Shown piece by piece: positions 25,954-35,913 of a stretch of 64,000 nt of DNA (the stretch's first letter is position 1; every line of letters starts with the position of its first letter). Both the position numbers and the translations under genes were made by a program. The DNA is from Methyloprofundus sp. (GTDB lineage Bacteria > Pseudomonadota > Gammaproteobacteria > Methylococcales > Methylomonadaceae): contig AP023240.1 of NCBI GenBank assembly GCA_016592635.1, forward strand, positions 248,001 through 312,000, in the 5' to 3' direction. Below the pieces are notes generated by a model. It was not told where the DNA came from. It worked only from the letters and a program-made list of their open reading frames with translations, and searched no databases.

Positions 25954-27816
25954 CTACGCACAGAAGCTTTCGATTTTGCTCAAAATGCCTAGCGTATCTA
26001 AATTACAGTCACTCAATAATTCTTCACGAGTGCCTTGCTCAACAAATTCATCAGGTAATGCAATATTTAAGACTGGCATTAAAATTTGCTGTGCTTGCAA
26101 GAACTCATTAATAGCACTACCAGCGCCTCCTGCAAGTACATTTTCTTCGATAGTGACGATAACATCATGTGTTTTAGCCATTTCCAAGATAATCGCTTCA
26201 TCAATCGGCTTAATAAAGCGCATATTAACCACGGTTGCACCTAGCTGTTTACCTGCTTCGAGGGCTGGGGTAACCATACTGCCCCAAGCAAGAATGGCAA
26301 TACGGCCACCTTGGTGGCGAATTTCAGCCTTACCAATTTCTATTTCACTTAGCTCTTTGCTCACTGCAGTACCTGGACCTTTGCCACGTGGATAGCGTAC
26401 TGAAGCAGGGCCGTCGTAGTTGTAGCCAGTGGTCAGCATTTGCCGACATTCGTTTTCATCTGCAGGTGCCATGACGACCATATTAGGAACACAACGTAGA
26501 AAACTATAATCAAAGTTACCTGCATGCGTTGGACCATCAGGGCCAACTAAGCCAGCACGGTCTATCGCGAATAACACATCCAAGTTTTGAATGGCGACAT
26601 CGTGAATTAACTGGTCATATGCGCGTTGCAGAAATGTTGAATAGATGGCAACAACTGGTTTAGCGCCTTGGCAAGCTTGTCCTGCAGCTAAAGTGACTGC
26701 ATGTTGTTCGGCAATGGCGACATCAAAATAACGCTTAGGAAAACGATCCGAGTATTCAACCATACCTGAGCCTTCGCGCATGGCTGGAGTAATAGCTAAT
26801 AAGCGCTCATCCTTTTCGGCCATATCACATAACCATTTACCAAAAACTTGCGTATAAGTCGGGTGTGGAGAGGGGGCAGATTTTGGCAAAGAATCTTTGG
26901 TTCGGTCAAATGCAGGTACGCCATGATAAGCCAGTGGATCTTTTTCGGCGGGTTCATAGCCTTTACCTTTTTTGGTAACAATGTGTAAAAATACAGGGCC
27001 TGATAATGACCTGACTGCCTTTAATGTTTCAACCATCATATCGACATCATGACCATCAACAGGGCCGATATAGTTAAAGCCAAGCTCTTCAAATAAAGTG
27101 CCTGGTACAATCATGCCTTTGACGTGCTCTTCGGTCTTGCGCGCTAGTTCCCATACTGCGGGTAAGCTACTCAATACTTTTTTACTTTCTTCGCGTACGG
27201 ATGAGTATAGTTTGCTAGAGATGATTTTGGTAAAGTAGTTATTCATCGCACCAACATTAGGCGAAATAGCCATGTCGTTATCATTCAGAATAACTAATAA
27301 ATTGGCATCTAAAGCACCTGCATGGTTCATGGCTTCAAATGCCATGCCACCAGTAATGCTGCCATCACCAATAATAGCAACCATGCGACTATCATCACCC
27401 TTCGCTTCAGCGGCAATAGCCATGCCTAGCGCAGCACTAATAGATGTGCTGGAGTGGCCTACACCAAAGGCATCGTATTCACTTTCTTTGCGTTTAGGGA
27501 ATGCAGAAACTCCATCTTTAGTACGGATGGTCGGCATGCGCTCCTTGCGACCGGTCAGGATTTTGTGTGGGTAAGCTTGATGACCTACATCCCAAACCAA
27601 TTGATCATTCGGGGTATCGTAAACATAATGTAATGCGACTGTTAATTCAACAGTTCCTAACCCAGCAGAAAAATGACCGCCGGATAAGCTAACAGAGTGT
27701 GTTAAAAATTCACGCAATTCGGTGGCTAAAGGAGTTAACTGCTCCCGAGGCAGTTTACGCACGTCTTCAGGAAGATCGATAGTATGTAAAAGTGGGTAGT
27801 TTTCTGCGATTTTCAT
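25954..27816 (-). CDS. dxs: 1-deoxy-D-xylulose-5-phosphate synthase
   Basis: The protein has 620 residues, the standard length. It joins pyruvate and glyceraldehyde-3-phosphate with thiamine diphosphate in the first step of the MEP pathway. The ThDP motif [18 protein letters not shown]...NDND lies at about residues 148-177, and the transketolase middle domain has [12 protein letters not shown] near residue 365. It is the last gene of the minus-strand hopanoid operon, 12 bases after hpnO; AAGGA before its ATG overlaps the hpnO stop. Placing dxs here would tie precursor supply to hopanoid output. Confidence 0.97.
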   Translation of the reverse strand: MKIAENYPLLHTIDLPEDVRKLPREQLTPLATELREFLTHSVSLSGGHFSAGLGTVELTVALHYVYDTPNDQLVWDVGHQAYPHKILTGRKERMPTIRTKDGVSAFPKRKESEYDAFGVGHSSTSISAALGMAIAAEAKGDDSRMVAIIGDGSITGGMAFEAMNHAGALDANLLVILNDNDMAISPNVGAMNNYFTKIISSKLYSSVREESKKVLSSLPAVWELARKTEEHVKGMIVPGTLFEELGFNYIGPVDGHDVDMMVETLKAVRSLSGPVFLHIVTKKGKGYEPAEKDPLAYHGVPAFDRTKDSLPKSAPSPHPTYTQVFGKWLCDMAEKDERLLAITPAMREGSGMVEYSDRFPKRYFDVAIAEQHAVTLAAGQACQGAKPVVAIYSTFLQRAYDQLIHDVAIQNLDVLFAIDRAGLVGPDGPTHAGNFDYSFLRCVPNMVVMAPADENECRQMLTTGYNYDGPASVRYPRGKGPGTAVSKELSEIEIGKAEIRHQGGRIAILAWGSMVTPALEAGKQLGATVVNMRFIKPIDEAIILEMAKTHDVIVTIEENVLAGGAGSAINEFLQAQQILMPVLNIALPDEFVEQGTREELLSDCNLDTLGILSKIESFCA

Positions 27817-27828
27817 AGTATGCGTTCC

Positions 27829-29220
27829 TTATGACCCTTTTTTAGATTTTAATGTATGGCCGGCAAGGTTTTTACCTAGTGACCAAATTGAGCCAGGGAC
27901 TTGGTGAGTGTCTGCAATGGCTTGATCGAACGAGTTAACAACCCAGTCACGATCTTTTTGTGTTAAATTCAGTGGTGGTAGTAGCTTGACCACATTCATT
28001 CCGTGCCCAGCTACTTGGGTAAGTAGTTGATGTTCTTTAAAGAGTGGAATGGTGACCATTTGACAAAACAAGCCCTTATTGGCTGCTTCAAGTGCTGCCC
28101 AAGCGGCTTTTAGTTTTAAACTGGTAGGTGCTTGAAATTCAATGGCAATCATTAGACCTTTGCCACGTGCCTCTTTGAGGAATTCGTATTGACTGCTCAT
28201 GGCATTAAGGCTGCTAATAATATCTTCGCCTACCTGAGCACTATTTTCGACTAGCTTTTCATCTTCTATAACCTGTAATGTCGCTAAACCTGCTGCCATG
28301 GCCATATTATTCTTGGAGAAGGTAGATCCATGTACGACTGCTCTATCCATGCGGTTAAATACGGTATCCATAATATTGTCGGTCATGGCAACGGCTCCGA
28401 CGGGAACAAAGCCGCCCGATAACGCTTTCGCCATGCAAATCATATCAGGTTTTACGTCCCAATGGTCAATTGCCCAGAATTTTCCGGTACGACCTATGCC
28501 TGTTTGTACTTCATCGGCAACAAATAAAGTGCCGTATTTTTTGCATAAACGTTCGACCTCGGGTAAATAATCAGCATCAGGGAGGTTAACGCCTTTACCT
28601 TGGATAGGTTCGACAATAAAAGCAGCCACATCATTATTACTGAGAGCTTGCTCCAATGCGGTCAAATCATTGAAGGGTACTGAGCTACAGCCTGGTAAGA
28701 AAGGGCCGAAGCCTTCACGAAAAACTTCTTCGCCCACCAGCGATAAGGAGCCCATGGTCAAACCATGATAGCCATGCTCACAAAAAACAATTTTTTCACG
28801 CTTAGTGGTGTAGCGGGCAAATTTAATGGCTGCTTCAACGGCTTCGGTACCTGAGTTGCAGAAAAACATTTTCTGTAGATTGTCAGGTGTTGTTGCCAAG
28901 ATCTTTTGTGCGAGCAAGCCACTTAATACAGAAACATCCATCTGTACCAAATTAGGTAGTTCCAGAGTTAGGGTTTCTTGCAAGGCATTTATGACGGTTG
29001 GATGATTGCGGCCAACAGCAAACACGCCAAAGCCACTTAAGCAATCCAGATATTCATGTCCATCTTGGTCATATAAGTACTGACCGATTGCTTTGGTATA
29101 GTTGCGGTCATAACCAATTGTTTGCAGCACGCGAACCATCTGTTTGTTCAAATAGTTTTCATGCAACGTAAATTTCTCTTGTTGGTGTTGACTAAAAAGT
29201 TCGGCAATACTAAATGACAT
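27829..29220 (-). CDS. hpnO: Hopanoid biosynthesis aminotransferase HpnO
   Basis: The protein has 463 residues, a class III PLP aminotransferase. Visible features are the FFCNSGTEAVEAAIKFAR segment near residue 120, FVADEVQTGIGRTG near 235 with the PLP-contacting aspartate, and the Schiff-base lysine in MAKALSGG near residue 265. In the HpnO group this enzyme converts ribosyl-hopane-derived aldehyde to aminobacteriohopanetriol. The assignment to HpnO rests on sequence type together with direct linkage to hpnN, hpnG and shc. Ornithine-type aminotransferases are the main alternative. Confidence 0.9.
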   Translation of the reverse strand: MSFSIAELFSQHQQEKFTLHENYLNKQMVRVLQTIGYDRNYTKAIGQYLYDQDGHEYLDCLSGFGVFAVGRNHPTVINALQETLTLELPNLVQMDVSVLSGLLAQKILATTPDNLQKMFFCNSGTEAVEAAIKFARYTTKREKIVFCEHGYHGLTMGSLSLVGEEVFREGFGPFLPGCSSVPFNDLTALEQALSNNDVAAFIVEPIQGKGVNLPDADYLPEVERLCKKYGTLFVADEVQTGIGRTGKFWAIDHWDVKPDMICMAKALSGGFVPVGAVAMTDNIMDTVFNRMDRAVVHGSTFSKNNMAMAAGLATLQVIEDEKLVENSAQVGEDIISSLNAMSSQYEFLKEARGKGLMIAIEFQAPTSLKLKAAWAALEAANKGLFCQMVTIPLFKEHQLLTQVAGHGMNVVKLLPPLNLTQKDRDWVVNSFDQAIADTHQVPGSIWSLGKNLAGHTLKSKKGS

Positions 29221-29235
29221 CGAATATCTTTTGCT

Positions 29236-31860
29236 TTAGAGAGGTTGGAGTTGAATGCTTCTACTGCTAAAAGCAGGAAGCACAATTAAGGTCGCAATTA
29301 AGGTAAAGCTAATGCCTACCGCTAAAGTAATACCCATGCTAGCAATGCCAAAATGTGGAATTAAAGCTAAGCTGACAAAACTACTCATGGTGGTCATGGA
29401 GCTAAACATAACACCACGTGCGGTGCTAGTTTGTAATAGGTGTTGGTTGTCATCTAGGTGCTCGTGCAGGCAATGCATAATATGAATGCCGCTATCCACA
29501 CCCATACCTAAAAGTAAGGGCAGGGCGATAATGTTGGCAAAGTTAAACGGGATACCTAGGAATACATTAACTGTGCAGGTTAGCAGACCTGCTAATAATA
29601 ATGGCCCAATTACTAGTAGTGTTTTTTTAATGCTACGCAAAATAATAAGCAGTAATAAGCTAATCAGAATGAGTGAGGTACTAAAGGCTTGTTGAAATGC
29701 AGCCACAACAGCTTGGCCAGATGCCAAATCTGCAACTGGCAATCCCGTAGCGGTTGGGTCAATACTTTGTACGTCTAGGGCAAATTGTTTTAAATTGGCA
29801 GGAATATTTAAATCTTGCTCTGGCAAGATCATGACTCGATAGATGCCTGTAGGGCTGAGCCATTGTTCGCGGATATAGGCAGGCAAATCATCTAAAGCAA
29901 ATTGATAAGCATTTAAGCTTTGATTCAGGGTACTAATGGTGTGGGGTAATAGCCCTAAGATACTATTATCCAGAATATTTGCTAATAGGGTGGGATTAGC
30001 TGACTGTTGCATTGCGTTGATAAAGGTATCAATATTAGCATTGAACTCATTTAAGATTGCAGGAGCGATTGCATTGTCTGGTCTGACGAGTTGCTGTTGT
30101 AGGGTATTTTGAAATTTACGTAGTACTGTAACAGAGTCTGATGCTGTTAAGGTTTGCTCAAATTGATTAAGTTGCGCACCGAGAATCAGAGCTAAATCTT
30201 CTATGGTAAATAGTTTTTCTTCTTGATCATCAGGTACCAAATCTTCAAGCGTAACCGTGCCATGTACTGTTGGAATGGCCTGTAATTTCTCAGATAATTG
30301 GCGCGATTCAGCAAGGCTATTGGTTAATGCATATAAAGCATACGGTGATTCTGTTTTTGACTGTAATAAATCCTTAAAGGTTTCGACTGTCTCGGCTTTA
30401 GGGTTGCGCATATTCACCGGATTGGAATCAAAAGTGATGTAGGGAATAGCAAATAAACAAGCGCAGCCTAAAAGAGTGCTGCTAATGCGAATAGTTTTTT
30501 TATAGCGAAACGGTAGTGTTTGTAGAAAACTTGCCGCTGCTTTTTGCTGGATTGCTTGGGTGTTTTTAAGGTTCAGCAGGCTGAGTAGGGCAGGGAGTAC
30601 TATGAGTGATAAAAATAGCGCAATAAACATACTTGCACCAGAAATAAGACCTAATTCAGATACGCCCTTATAATCCGTCGGTACAAAGGCAAAGAAGCCA
30701 ATAGATGTGGTTAATGCACACAAAAACAATGAAAAACCGACGCTATGTAATGCATTTTTAATTGCTGTTTGTTTGTCATGCTGCTGCACAATTTCATCAC
30801 GATAATGCAAATTCATATGAATGGCAAAATCTACCCCTAAGCCGATATACAGTGCAGCAAAGGAGATGGAAATAACATTTAAATGCCCAATAGCGACTGC
30901 GGCAAAGCCAGCAGTGAGAGTAAGTCCCATTAGCAGTGTTGCTAAGGTGGCGAGTAATAGTTTAATAGAACGTAAGCAACGAAATAATAAGATACAAACC
31001 AGAAGGAATGAGCCAATACCGCTTAAGATGGCACCTTGGCCAATGCTTTCTAGTTCTTCATGTTCTAATGCTGTTTCGCCCGTTACCCTGATGGTGACTC
31101 CTAGCATTTCGGTTTGCAGTTGTTGCGTAATGGTACGTGCCTGTTCGACTGCGGCAGTGGCTGGCATAATTTCCAAAAAGTTCTTTTTGGGCTTGGCAAT
31201 GACAATACGGCGAGTTTTATTGGCCAGACTGTTGGGGCTTAATATTTCTTGCCAAGAGACGTGGAAATTATCTCCCTGTGCCGTTGCTTTGATGGCGGTG
31301 CTAATGCTAATTAATAGCTCAGGTAAACTCTGGCTAATCACGCTATCTTTATTTTCTAAGGCTTGCGTTAAAATTTCGAATAAGCCGGTTAAATGGTAGT
31401 TTTGAGCAAGATAGCCGATAAAGGGCTGTGCATCGGTTAAGTTATTAGCTAACTTATCGAGTTCCTCCGTCGATAGATAGAGTAAAGCCTGTTGTCGAAA
31501 AAAGGCATTGTCTTCTGGAATATAGCTGGACTTAAAGTGCGCAGTGCTCTTGTTTAAGCGCGCTGCAAGTTTTTCGGCGGCAATAGCGGTTTCTTCAGGC
31601 GTTTGCGCATCGACTACAAAAATCATGGTATTGGCATCTTGTGGAAAGGCCAATTCTAAACGCTTGGTATTTTGTTGAAAAGGTAAGTCGGGGGACAGCA
31701 TTTCTGCTGAGTTATTATTAACGCCTAAATTGTCTTTTATGTAATACAGACTGGCACTGGTTAATAATAATGCTGTGATAATGACCAACCAAGCGTAACG
31801 AGTCACAAAGCGACCTTGCCATGCCAGTATTCTGCTAGGTTGTGCGGTGCTGGAACTCAT
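29236..31860 (-). CDS. hpnN: Hopanoid transporter HpnN (MMPL/RND family)
   Basis: The protein has 874 residues, with two repeats each of one helix, a large periplasmic loop and a five-helix bundle. The bundle motifs are YIGLGVDFAIHMNLHYRDE near residue 345 and LLLGMGVDSGIHIMHC near residue 790, characteristic of the MMPL superfamily. HpnN moves hopanoids from the inner to the outer membrane. The ATGA overlap with hpnG at 31857-31860 shows translational coupling, and hpnO starts 15 bases further on. Confidence 0.93.
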   Translation of the reverse strand: MSSSTAQPSRILAWQGRFVTRYAWLVIITALLLTSASLYYIKDNLGVNNNSAEMLSPDLPFQQNTKRLELAFPQDANTMIFVVDAQTPEETAIAAEKLAARLNKSTAHFKSSYIPEDNAFFRQQALLYLSTEELDKLANNLTDAQPFIGYLAQNYHLTGLFEILTQALENKDSVISQSLPELLISISTAIKATAQGDNFHVSWQEILSPNSLANKTRRIVIAKPKKNFLEIMPATAAVEQARTITQQLQTEMLGVTIRVTGETALEHEELESIGQGAILSGIGSFLLVCILLFRCLRSIKLLLATLATLLMGLTLTAGFAAVAIGHLNVISISFAALYIGLGVDFAIHMNLHYRDEIVQQHDKQTAIKNALHSVGFSLFLCALTTSIGFFAFVPTDYKGVSELGLISGASMFIALFLSLIVLPALLSLLNLKNTQAIQQKAAASFLQTLPFRYKKTIRISSTLLGCACLFAIPYITFDSNPVNMRNPKAETVETFKDLLQSKTESPYALYALTNSLAESRQLSEKLQAIPTVHGTVTLEDLVPDDQEEKLFTIEDLALILGAQLNQFEQTLTASDSVTVLRKFQNTLQQQLVRPDNAIAPAILNEFNANIDTFINAMQQSANPTLLANILDNSILGLLPHTISTLNQSLNAYQFALDDLPAYIREQWLSPTGIYRVMILPEQDLNIPANLKQFALDVQSIDPTATGLPVADLASGQAVVAAFQQAFSTSLILISLLLLIILRSIKKTLLVIGPLLLAGLLTCTVNVFLGIPFNFANIIALPLLLGMGVDSGIHIMHCLHEHLDDNQHLLQTSTARGVMFSSMTTMSSFVSLALIPHFGIASMGITLAVGISFTLIATLIVLPAFSSRSIQLQPL

Positions 31861-32564
31861 AATGCTTGCGTAATGCTAGGTAGTTGGCGAGCAAGCTGTT
31901 TCAATGTGTGGCTGGCGGCCTTAAAATGTAGGCCTAATTGAATAAGTGCTACTAGTTCCGATGGATGCAGGCATAGATATTTGATAAGTTTTGGAATGGC
32001 AACGATACCGTCGTCATTCAATGCATAGCTAATGGCTTTGGGTAAATCAAATTGTGCGCTATCAACAATGCTGCGGATTGCGATAAAGGGTAGTTCGGTT
32101 TGTGCTGCAATACGTGCAATGGCAGCACTTTCCATATCTACTGCCAAAGCATTGCTGCACTGGAATTGGTGGGTTTTATCTTGCGCCAAACTAATAACTG
32201 TATCAGATTCTAAAATCTGACCATTATAGCATTTTAAGGATTGTCCTAGCATGTTGGTTAGTTGTTCACGCCAGTGTTTGTGCGTTGTTAATGAGGTATT
32301 GCCTTGGCTGAGAATAGCGCTAGGAATAATCAAGTCCCCCGCTTTTAAATAAGGGGCTAATGCTCCCGCACACCCCCAGCTAATAAGTTGCTGTGCACCT
32401 TGTGCAACTAATTTCAAGCTTGCTTTGTGTGCATTTTCAGAGCCTGTGCCTGCTAAAATGACAAGCGTGTTTGCTGATAGTTGCGTACATTCACCTTGGG
32501 CAAGCTTAACTTTGCTCAGAGTGCGCAGTTCCTCTGGTAAAGCAACGACAATACCGGTAATCAC
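31857..32564 (-). CDS. hpnG: Hopanoid-associated nucleosidase/phosphorylase HpnG
   Basis: The protein has 235 residues of the purine nucleoside phosphorylase/MTA nucleosidase fold. It begins MITGIVVALPEELRTL and shows SWGCAGALAPYLKAGDLIIP near residue 80 and the substrate-binding AVDMESAAIARIA near residue 140. HpnG removes adenine from adenosylhopane to give phosphoribosyl- or ribosylhopane. It overlaps shc at its start (ATGA, 32561-32564) and hpnN at its end, so it is part of a tightly coupled operon. Confidence 0.92.
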   Translation of the reverse strand: MITGIVVALPEELRTLSKVKLAQGECTQLSANTLVILAGTGSENAHKASLKLVAQGAQQLISWGCAGALAPYLKAGDLIIPSAILSQGNTSLTTHKHWREQLTNMLGQSLKCYNGQILESDTVISLAQDKTHQFQCSNALAVDMESAAIARIAAQTELPFIAIRSIVDSAQFDLPKAISYALNDDGIVAIPKLIKYLCLHPSELVALIQLGLHFKAASHTLKQLARQLPSITQAL

Positions 32565-34477
32565 TTTTTATTTTGCTCATTACGATAGCGCGCGATAGCC
32601 CATAGAGGAAAGAATTTATCATAGCCATGATATTTCAAATAAAAGACCCGTGGAAAACCAGGGGAAGTATGGCAGTCGTCGTGCCATAAACCATCTTCCA
32701 GTTGCTCACTGAGCAAATAATCAATACCAGATTTTACTGCCAAGCTGTTGGTTTGTCCTGCAGCCATTAACCCCAATACTGCCCATGCTGTTTGGAAGGC
32801 GGTACTGGTGTGAAACTGTCCTTTAGTGCTTGCATCAAGGTAGCTGTCATTGCCTTCGCCCCAACCACCATCAGCATTTTGTACGCTTTTTAGCCAAGTG
32901 ACGGCTTTAGTATAGACAGGGTCTGATTTTGCAATATTGGTTTGTTCTAGTGCGATAAGAACTGACCAAGTGCCATAAATGTAGTTGGTGCCCCAGCGTC
33001 CAAACCAAGACCCATCTGCTTCTTGCTCGTCACGAATATATTTAATACAACGACGATATGCGGGTAAATATTCATCATGATTCTGGGCAACTTTAGCCAT
33101 CAACATAACACAACGTGCGCTGACATCGACGGTGGGTGGATCCAGCAATGCGCCATGATCCGCAAAAGGAATTTCGTTTAGGTAGTAATAGGTGTTATCG
33201 ACATCAAAAGCACCATAGCCACCATTTGCAGCTTGCATGCCAATAATCCAACGAGTAGCACGATGAATGGATTCATCCATGCCGTCAATTTCTGCTGTTG
33301 CCATACCAAAAGCAACGACAGCGGTATCATCAACATCGGGGTAATGCGGGTTTTCAAATTGAAATGCCCAGCCACCGCCTTCGATATTAGGTCGTTGAAT
33401 GCGCCAATCACCTGGCTCATCCGCAAGCTGTTTGCTTTTTAGCCAGCTATAAGCGCGCTCCCTATTAGCTTTGGTAGTGGGCAGGTTAGCTTCTTGTAAA
33501 GCCAGTAATGCTAAGCCAGTATCCCAAACAGGAGATAAGCACGGTTGACAATAGGCCTCATCGTCACTGATGACGAGTAGTTTGTCGATTGCTTTACGCG
33601 CAGTAACAACCTGTTCGTGGTCAGCAGGCATTCCTAGTAATAGCATGGCTTGATAAGCATTGACCATGGCAGGAAAAATACCACCCAGTCCATCTTCACC
33701 ATTCAGGCGCTCAGTAAACCAGTCTTTGGCTCTGGCAACTGCAGTTTGGTGCATGCGTTTGGTAACAAGTACACGTGATTTGCGCCCTAACGCATCTAAA
33801 AAGAGAAAAAACTTATTGGTCAGGCCTCTTTCAGGAAAGTAATGTTGTTCCAGGTCAGGGTGCACCACAAATAGCTCTAAAATATCTATATTGAGCGGAT
33901 TTTTTGCTTTTGCTTCTAAGGTGCATAAAATAAATAAAGGTATCATCACGGTTCTGGACCAGTAAGATACTTTATCTATATGAAATGGAAACCATTTAGG
34001 CAATAACATGATTTCGACAGGAATAAAGGGTACACCACGCCAAGGTAATTGCTCAAAAATAGCGAGAGCAATACGCGTAAAAACATTGGCTTTAGCAGCG
34101 CCGCCTTCACTTAGGATATAGTCGTGTAGGCGAGCCATATGAGGTTGCTCAGGCGTATCGCCTGCCATCTTTAAAGCATAATAGGCTTTGACGCTGCAGC
34201 TTATATCGCCCGCACCGCCTGGGTAGAGTGGGTAACTGCCATCGGTTGACTGATGTCTGCGTAGATAATTGGCAATTTTTGCTTGTAGCTTGTTATCAAT
34301 ATCATCCAGGTAATGCATCATCATGATGTATTCAGCTGGAATGGTGCAGTCTGCTTCTAATTCAAAGACCCAATAACCGTCCGAATGCTGCAAAGAAAGT
34401 AGCCTGTCTTGTGCATTTTTAATGGCACTGTCTAAGGCAGACGTGACACTCATGTTATTGTAATCTTCAGTAAACAT
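32561..34477 (-). CDS. shc: Squalene-hopene cyclase
   Basis: The protein has 638 residues. It cyclises squalene to hopene at the inner membrane. The catalytic DVDDTA motif is near residue 380, and several QW repeats are visible (for example QNADGGWGEGND near residue 540 and the N-terminal LQHSDGYWVFELEADCTIP). The C-terminal DDCHTSPGFPRVFYLKYHGYDKFFPLWAIARY is typical. The ATG at 34477 has AGG about eight bases upstream; an ATG eight codons later is less well placed. The squalene synthase gene precedes it by 11 bases. Confidence 0.97.
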   Translation of the reverse strand: MFTEDYNNMSVTSALDSAIKNAQDRLLSLQHSDGYWVFELEADCTIPAEYIMMMHYLDDIDNKLQAKIANYLRRHQSTDGSYPLYPGGAGDISCSVKAYYALKMAGDTPEQPHMARLHDYILSEGGAAKANVFTRIALAIFEQLPWRGVPFIPVEIMLLPKWFPFHIDKVSYWSRTVMIPLFILCTLEAKAKNPLNIDILELFVVHPDLEQHYFPERGLTNKFFLFLDALGRKSRVLVTKRMHQTAVARAKDWFTERLNGEDGLGGIFPAMVNAYQAMLLLGMPADHEQVVTARKAIDKLLVISDDEAYCQPCLSPVWDTGLALLALQEANLPTTKANRERAYSWLKSKQLADEPGDWRIQRPNIEGGGWAFQFENPHYPDVDDTAVVAFGMATAEIDGMDESIHRATRWIIGMQAANGGYGAFDVDNTYYYLNEIPFADHGALLDPPTVDVSARCVMLMAKVAQNHDEYLPAYRRCIKYIRDEQEADGSWFGRWGTNYIYGTWSVLIALEQTNIAKSDPVYTKAVTWLKSVQNADGGWGEGNDSYLDASTKGQFHTSTAFQTAWAVLGLMAAGQTNSLAVKSGIDYLLSEQLEDGLWHDDCHTSPGFPRVFYLKYHGYDKFFPLWAIARYRNEQNKK

Positions 34478-34488
34478 AATGCGACCTA

Positions 34489-35565
34489 TTATTTTGCTTG
34501 GTATGTCCAGTCTTTGCAGACAAGGTGTTTGCTTTTTGCATTAAAAACAGCAGATAACAACCAGTTACTACGCCCAATAATGCGGGTAGTCAGAATAGTG
34601 GCTTTGACACTTTTGCGGGTTATTTTGACTTGATTCGAGTCATTGAAATCCAAATTTTCTTTGATTTCATTTAAGGTCAATACCGCCATACCTAGAGCCC
34701 AAAGACAAAAATTGCGCATGCCGACTTCATGGCTAGGGATTAATTGCGTATAGGTTAGGGCGTTTTTAAGGTGGCCTTGAGCAATGCTGATAAGGTGCTC
34801 TAGTCCCAAGCGAAACTCTGCGGTACTAGTGGCATCATTAAGGTCTTTAAGTTCAAAACCTGTTTCAGTAAAAATATCTTGTGGTAACCAGCAAACACCG
34901 CGTTGTGCATCATCCCAAATGTCTTTCAAGATATTGGTCATTTGTAGACCTTGACCAAACGAGGTAGATAGTTCTAACAGTTGCTCACGGTGCTCGTTGA
35001 TTTCAGATGAATAATGGCAGAATAATTTAGCCAACATTTCACCTACACAACCAGCGACGTAGTAACAATATTCATCCATGTCTTTCATGGTGGCAAGGCC
35101 AGCATGTAAATCCATACTTTGATAGCCAGGCATACCGTTTGCCATGGTTTCAACACAGCCTAGTAAAGCCTCTATTTGTTCCGGAGCAAAACTATGGGTA
35201 ATTTCAATAACACGCTCTGTCAATTGCACTAAAACATGTTCGGCAGGAATGGTTTGCTCGGAGAGTAAGGGTGCTAAGTCGCTGGCAAAACTGGCCGCGT
35301 CATTTCCTGTGCGTACCACCTCAATAAAACGGCCACAAAAATGTTCTTTTTGGGCGAAAGTCAGAGAGACTTCATCTTCAACAGTATCGACAATTCTGCA
35401 CAAAAGATAGGCATTGGCTACTGCTTCGTATAGACCTTTGGGTAACTGTGGAATGGTTAAGGCAAAAGTGCGTGAAACGCCTTCTAATAATACGGCTTGA
35501 AATTCATCGACAGAGGCGGCTAAAAGCGATTCAGGGTTGTCAATTGTTGCTTGAGTATCGGTCAT
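34489..35565 (-). CDS. Squalene synthase (SQS/HpnD-type prenyltransferase)
   Basis: The protein has 358 residues of the trans-head-to-head isoprenyl diphosphate synthase family. Aspartate-rich motifs are CRIVDTVEDE (D60, D64) and MTNILKDIWDDAQRG (D215, D219). VSRTFALTIPQLP and EYCYYVAGCVG lie between and around them. The YVAG and N-terminal SRTF segments and the extended C-terminus resemble one-step, NADPH-using squalene synthases. Since no hpnC or hpnE is present in the cluster, a single enzyme making squalene from two farnesyl diphosphates is the simplest reading. HpnD (presqualene diphosphate synthase) is the alternative. It is the first gene of the minus-strand hopanoid operon. Confidence 0.88.
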   Translation of the reverse strand: MTDTQATIDNPESLLAASVDEFQAVLLEGVSRTFALTIPQLPKGLYEAVANAYLLCRIVDTVEDEVSLTFAQKEHFCGRFIEVVRTGNDAASFASDLAPLLSEQTIPAEHVLVQLTERVIEITHSFAPEQIEALLGCVETMANGMPGYQSMDLHAGLATMKDMDEYCYYVAGCVGEMLAKLFCHYSSEINEHREQLLELSTSFGQGLQMTNILKDIWDDAQRGVCWLPQDIFTETGFELKDLNDATSTAEFRLGLEHLISIAQGHLKNALTYTQLIPSHEVGMRNFCLWALGMAVLTLNEIKENLDFNDSNQVKITRKSVKATILTTRIIGRSNWLLSAVFNAKSKHLVCKDWTYQAK

Positions 35566-35913
35566 TATGGTCTTTCGGCGATGAGTGTGAGTGGCAACTA
35601 TATAGTTTATTGATTACAGCTAAATTATAGACTGAATGTAGTTTAAATACAAAACATGTTGTTTTTTTGCGAAACAGTTCCCTTTTTGTCCTAGTTAATG
35701 TCTGATTAAATACGACTTGGGTTATTATGTTTAGGTGAAAAATATTCGACAAACTGGTGTTGGCGACATAAAAATAGTATGCTAATCAGTTATTAGCGAT
35801 TCATAATGAATGGATTGTCGAGGCTGTGTTTTTACGGTAGTAAACAGCTTGGTTTTTTGTTGCTTTATTGCAACTTTTAGATTTATTATTTGGTTTAGTG
35901 TGGAGTGGAGTAT
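35566..35913. promoter_or_regulatory. Divergent promoter region between the two hopanoid operons
   Basis: About 350 AT-rich bases separate squalene synthase (minus) from hpnH (plus), with no gene visible. It must hold both promoters. I cannot fix -35/-10 boxes with confidence. A GTGGAGTGGAG stretch just before the hpnH ATG gives its Shine-Dalgarno, and a small AACATGTT palindrome lies near 35655. Confidence 0.5.

Noticed and set aside
30821..31399. Plus-strand open frame of 192 codons inside hpnN
   Set aside because: It is antisense to a clear MMPL transporter; the composition is that of a mirrored hydrophobic gene.
34489..35565. Phytoene synthase (carotenoid pathway)
   Set aside because: The family is related, but the YVAG/SRTF segments and direct linkage to shc favour squalene synthesis.
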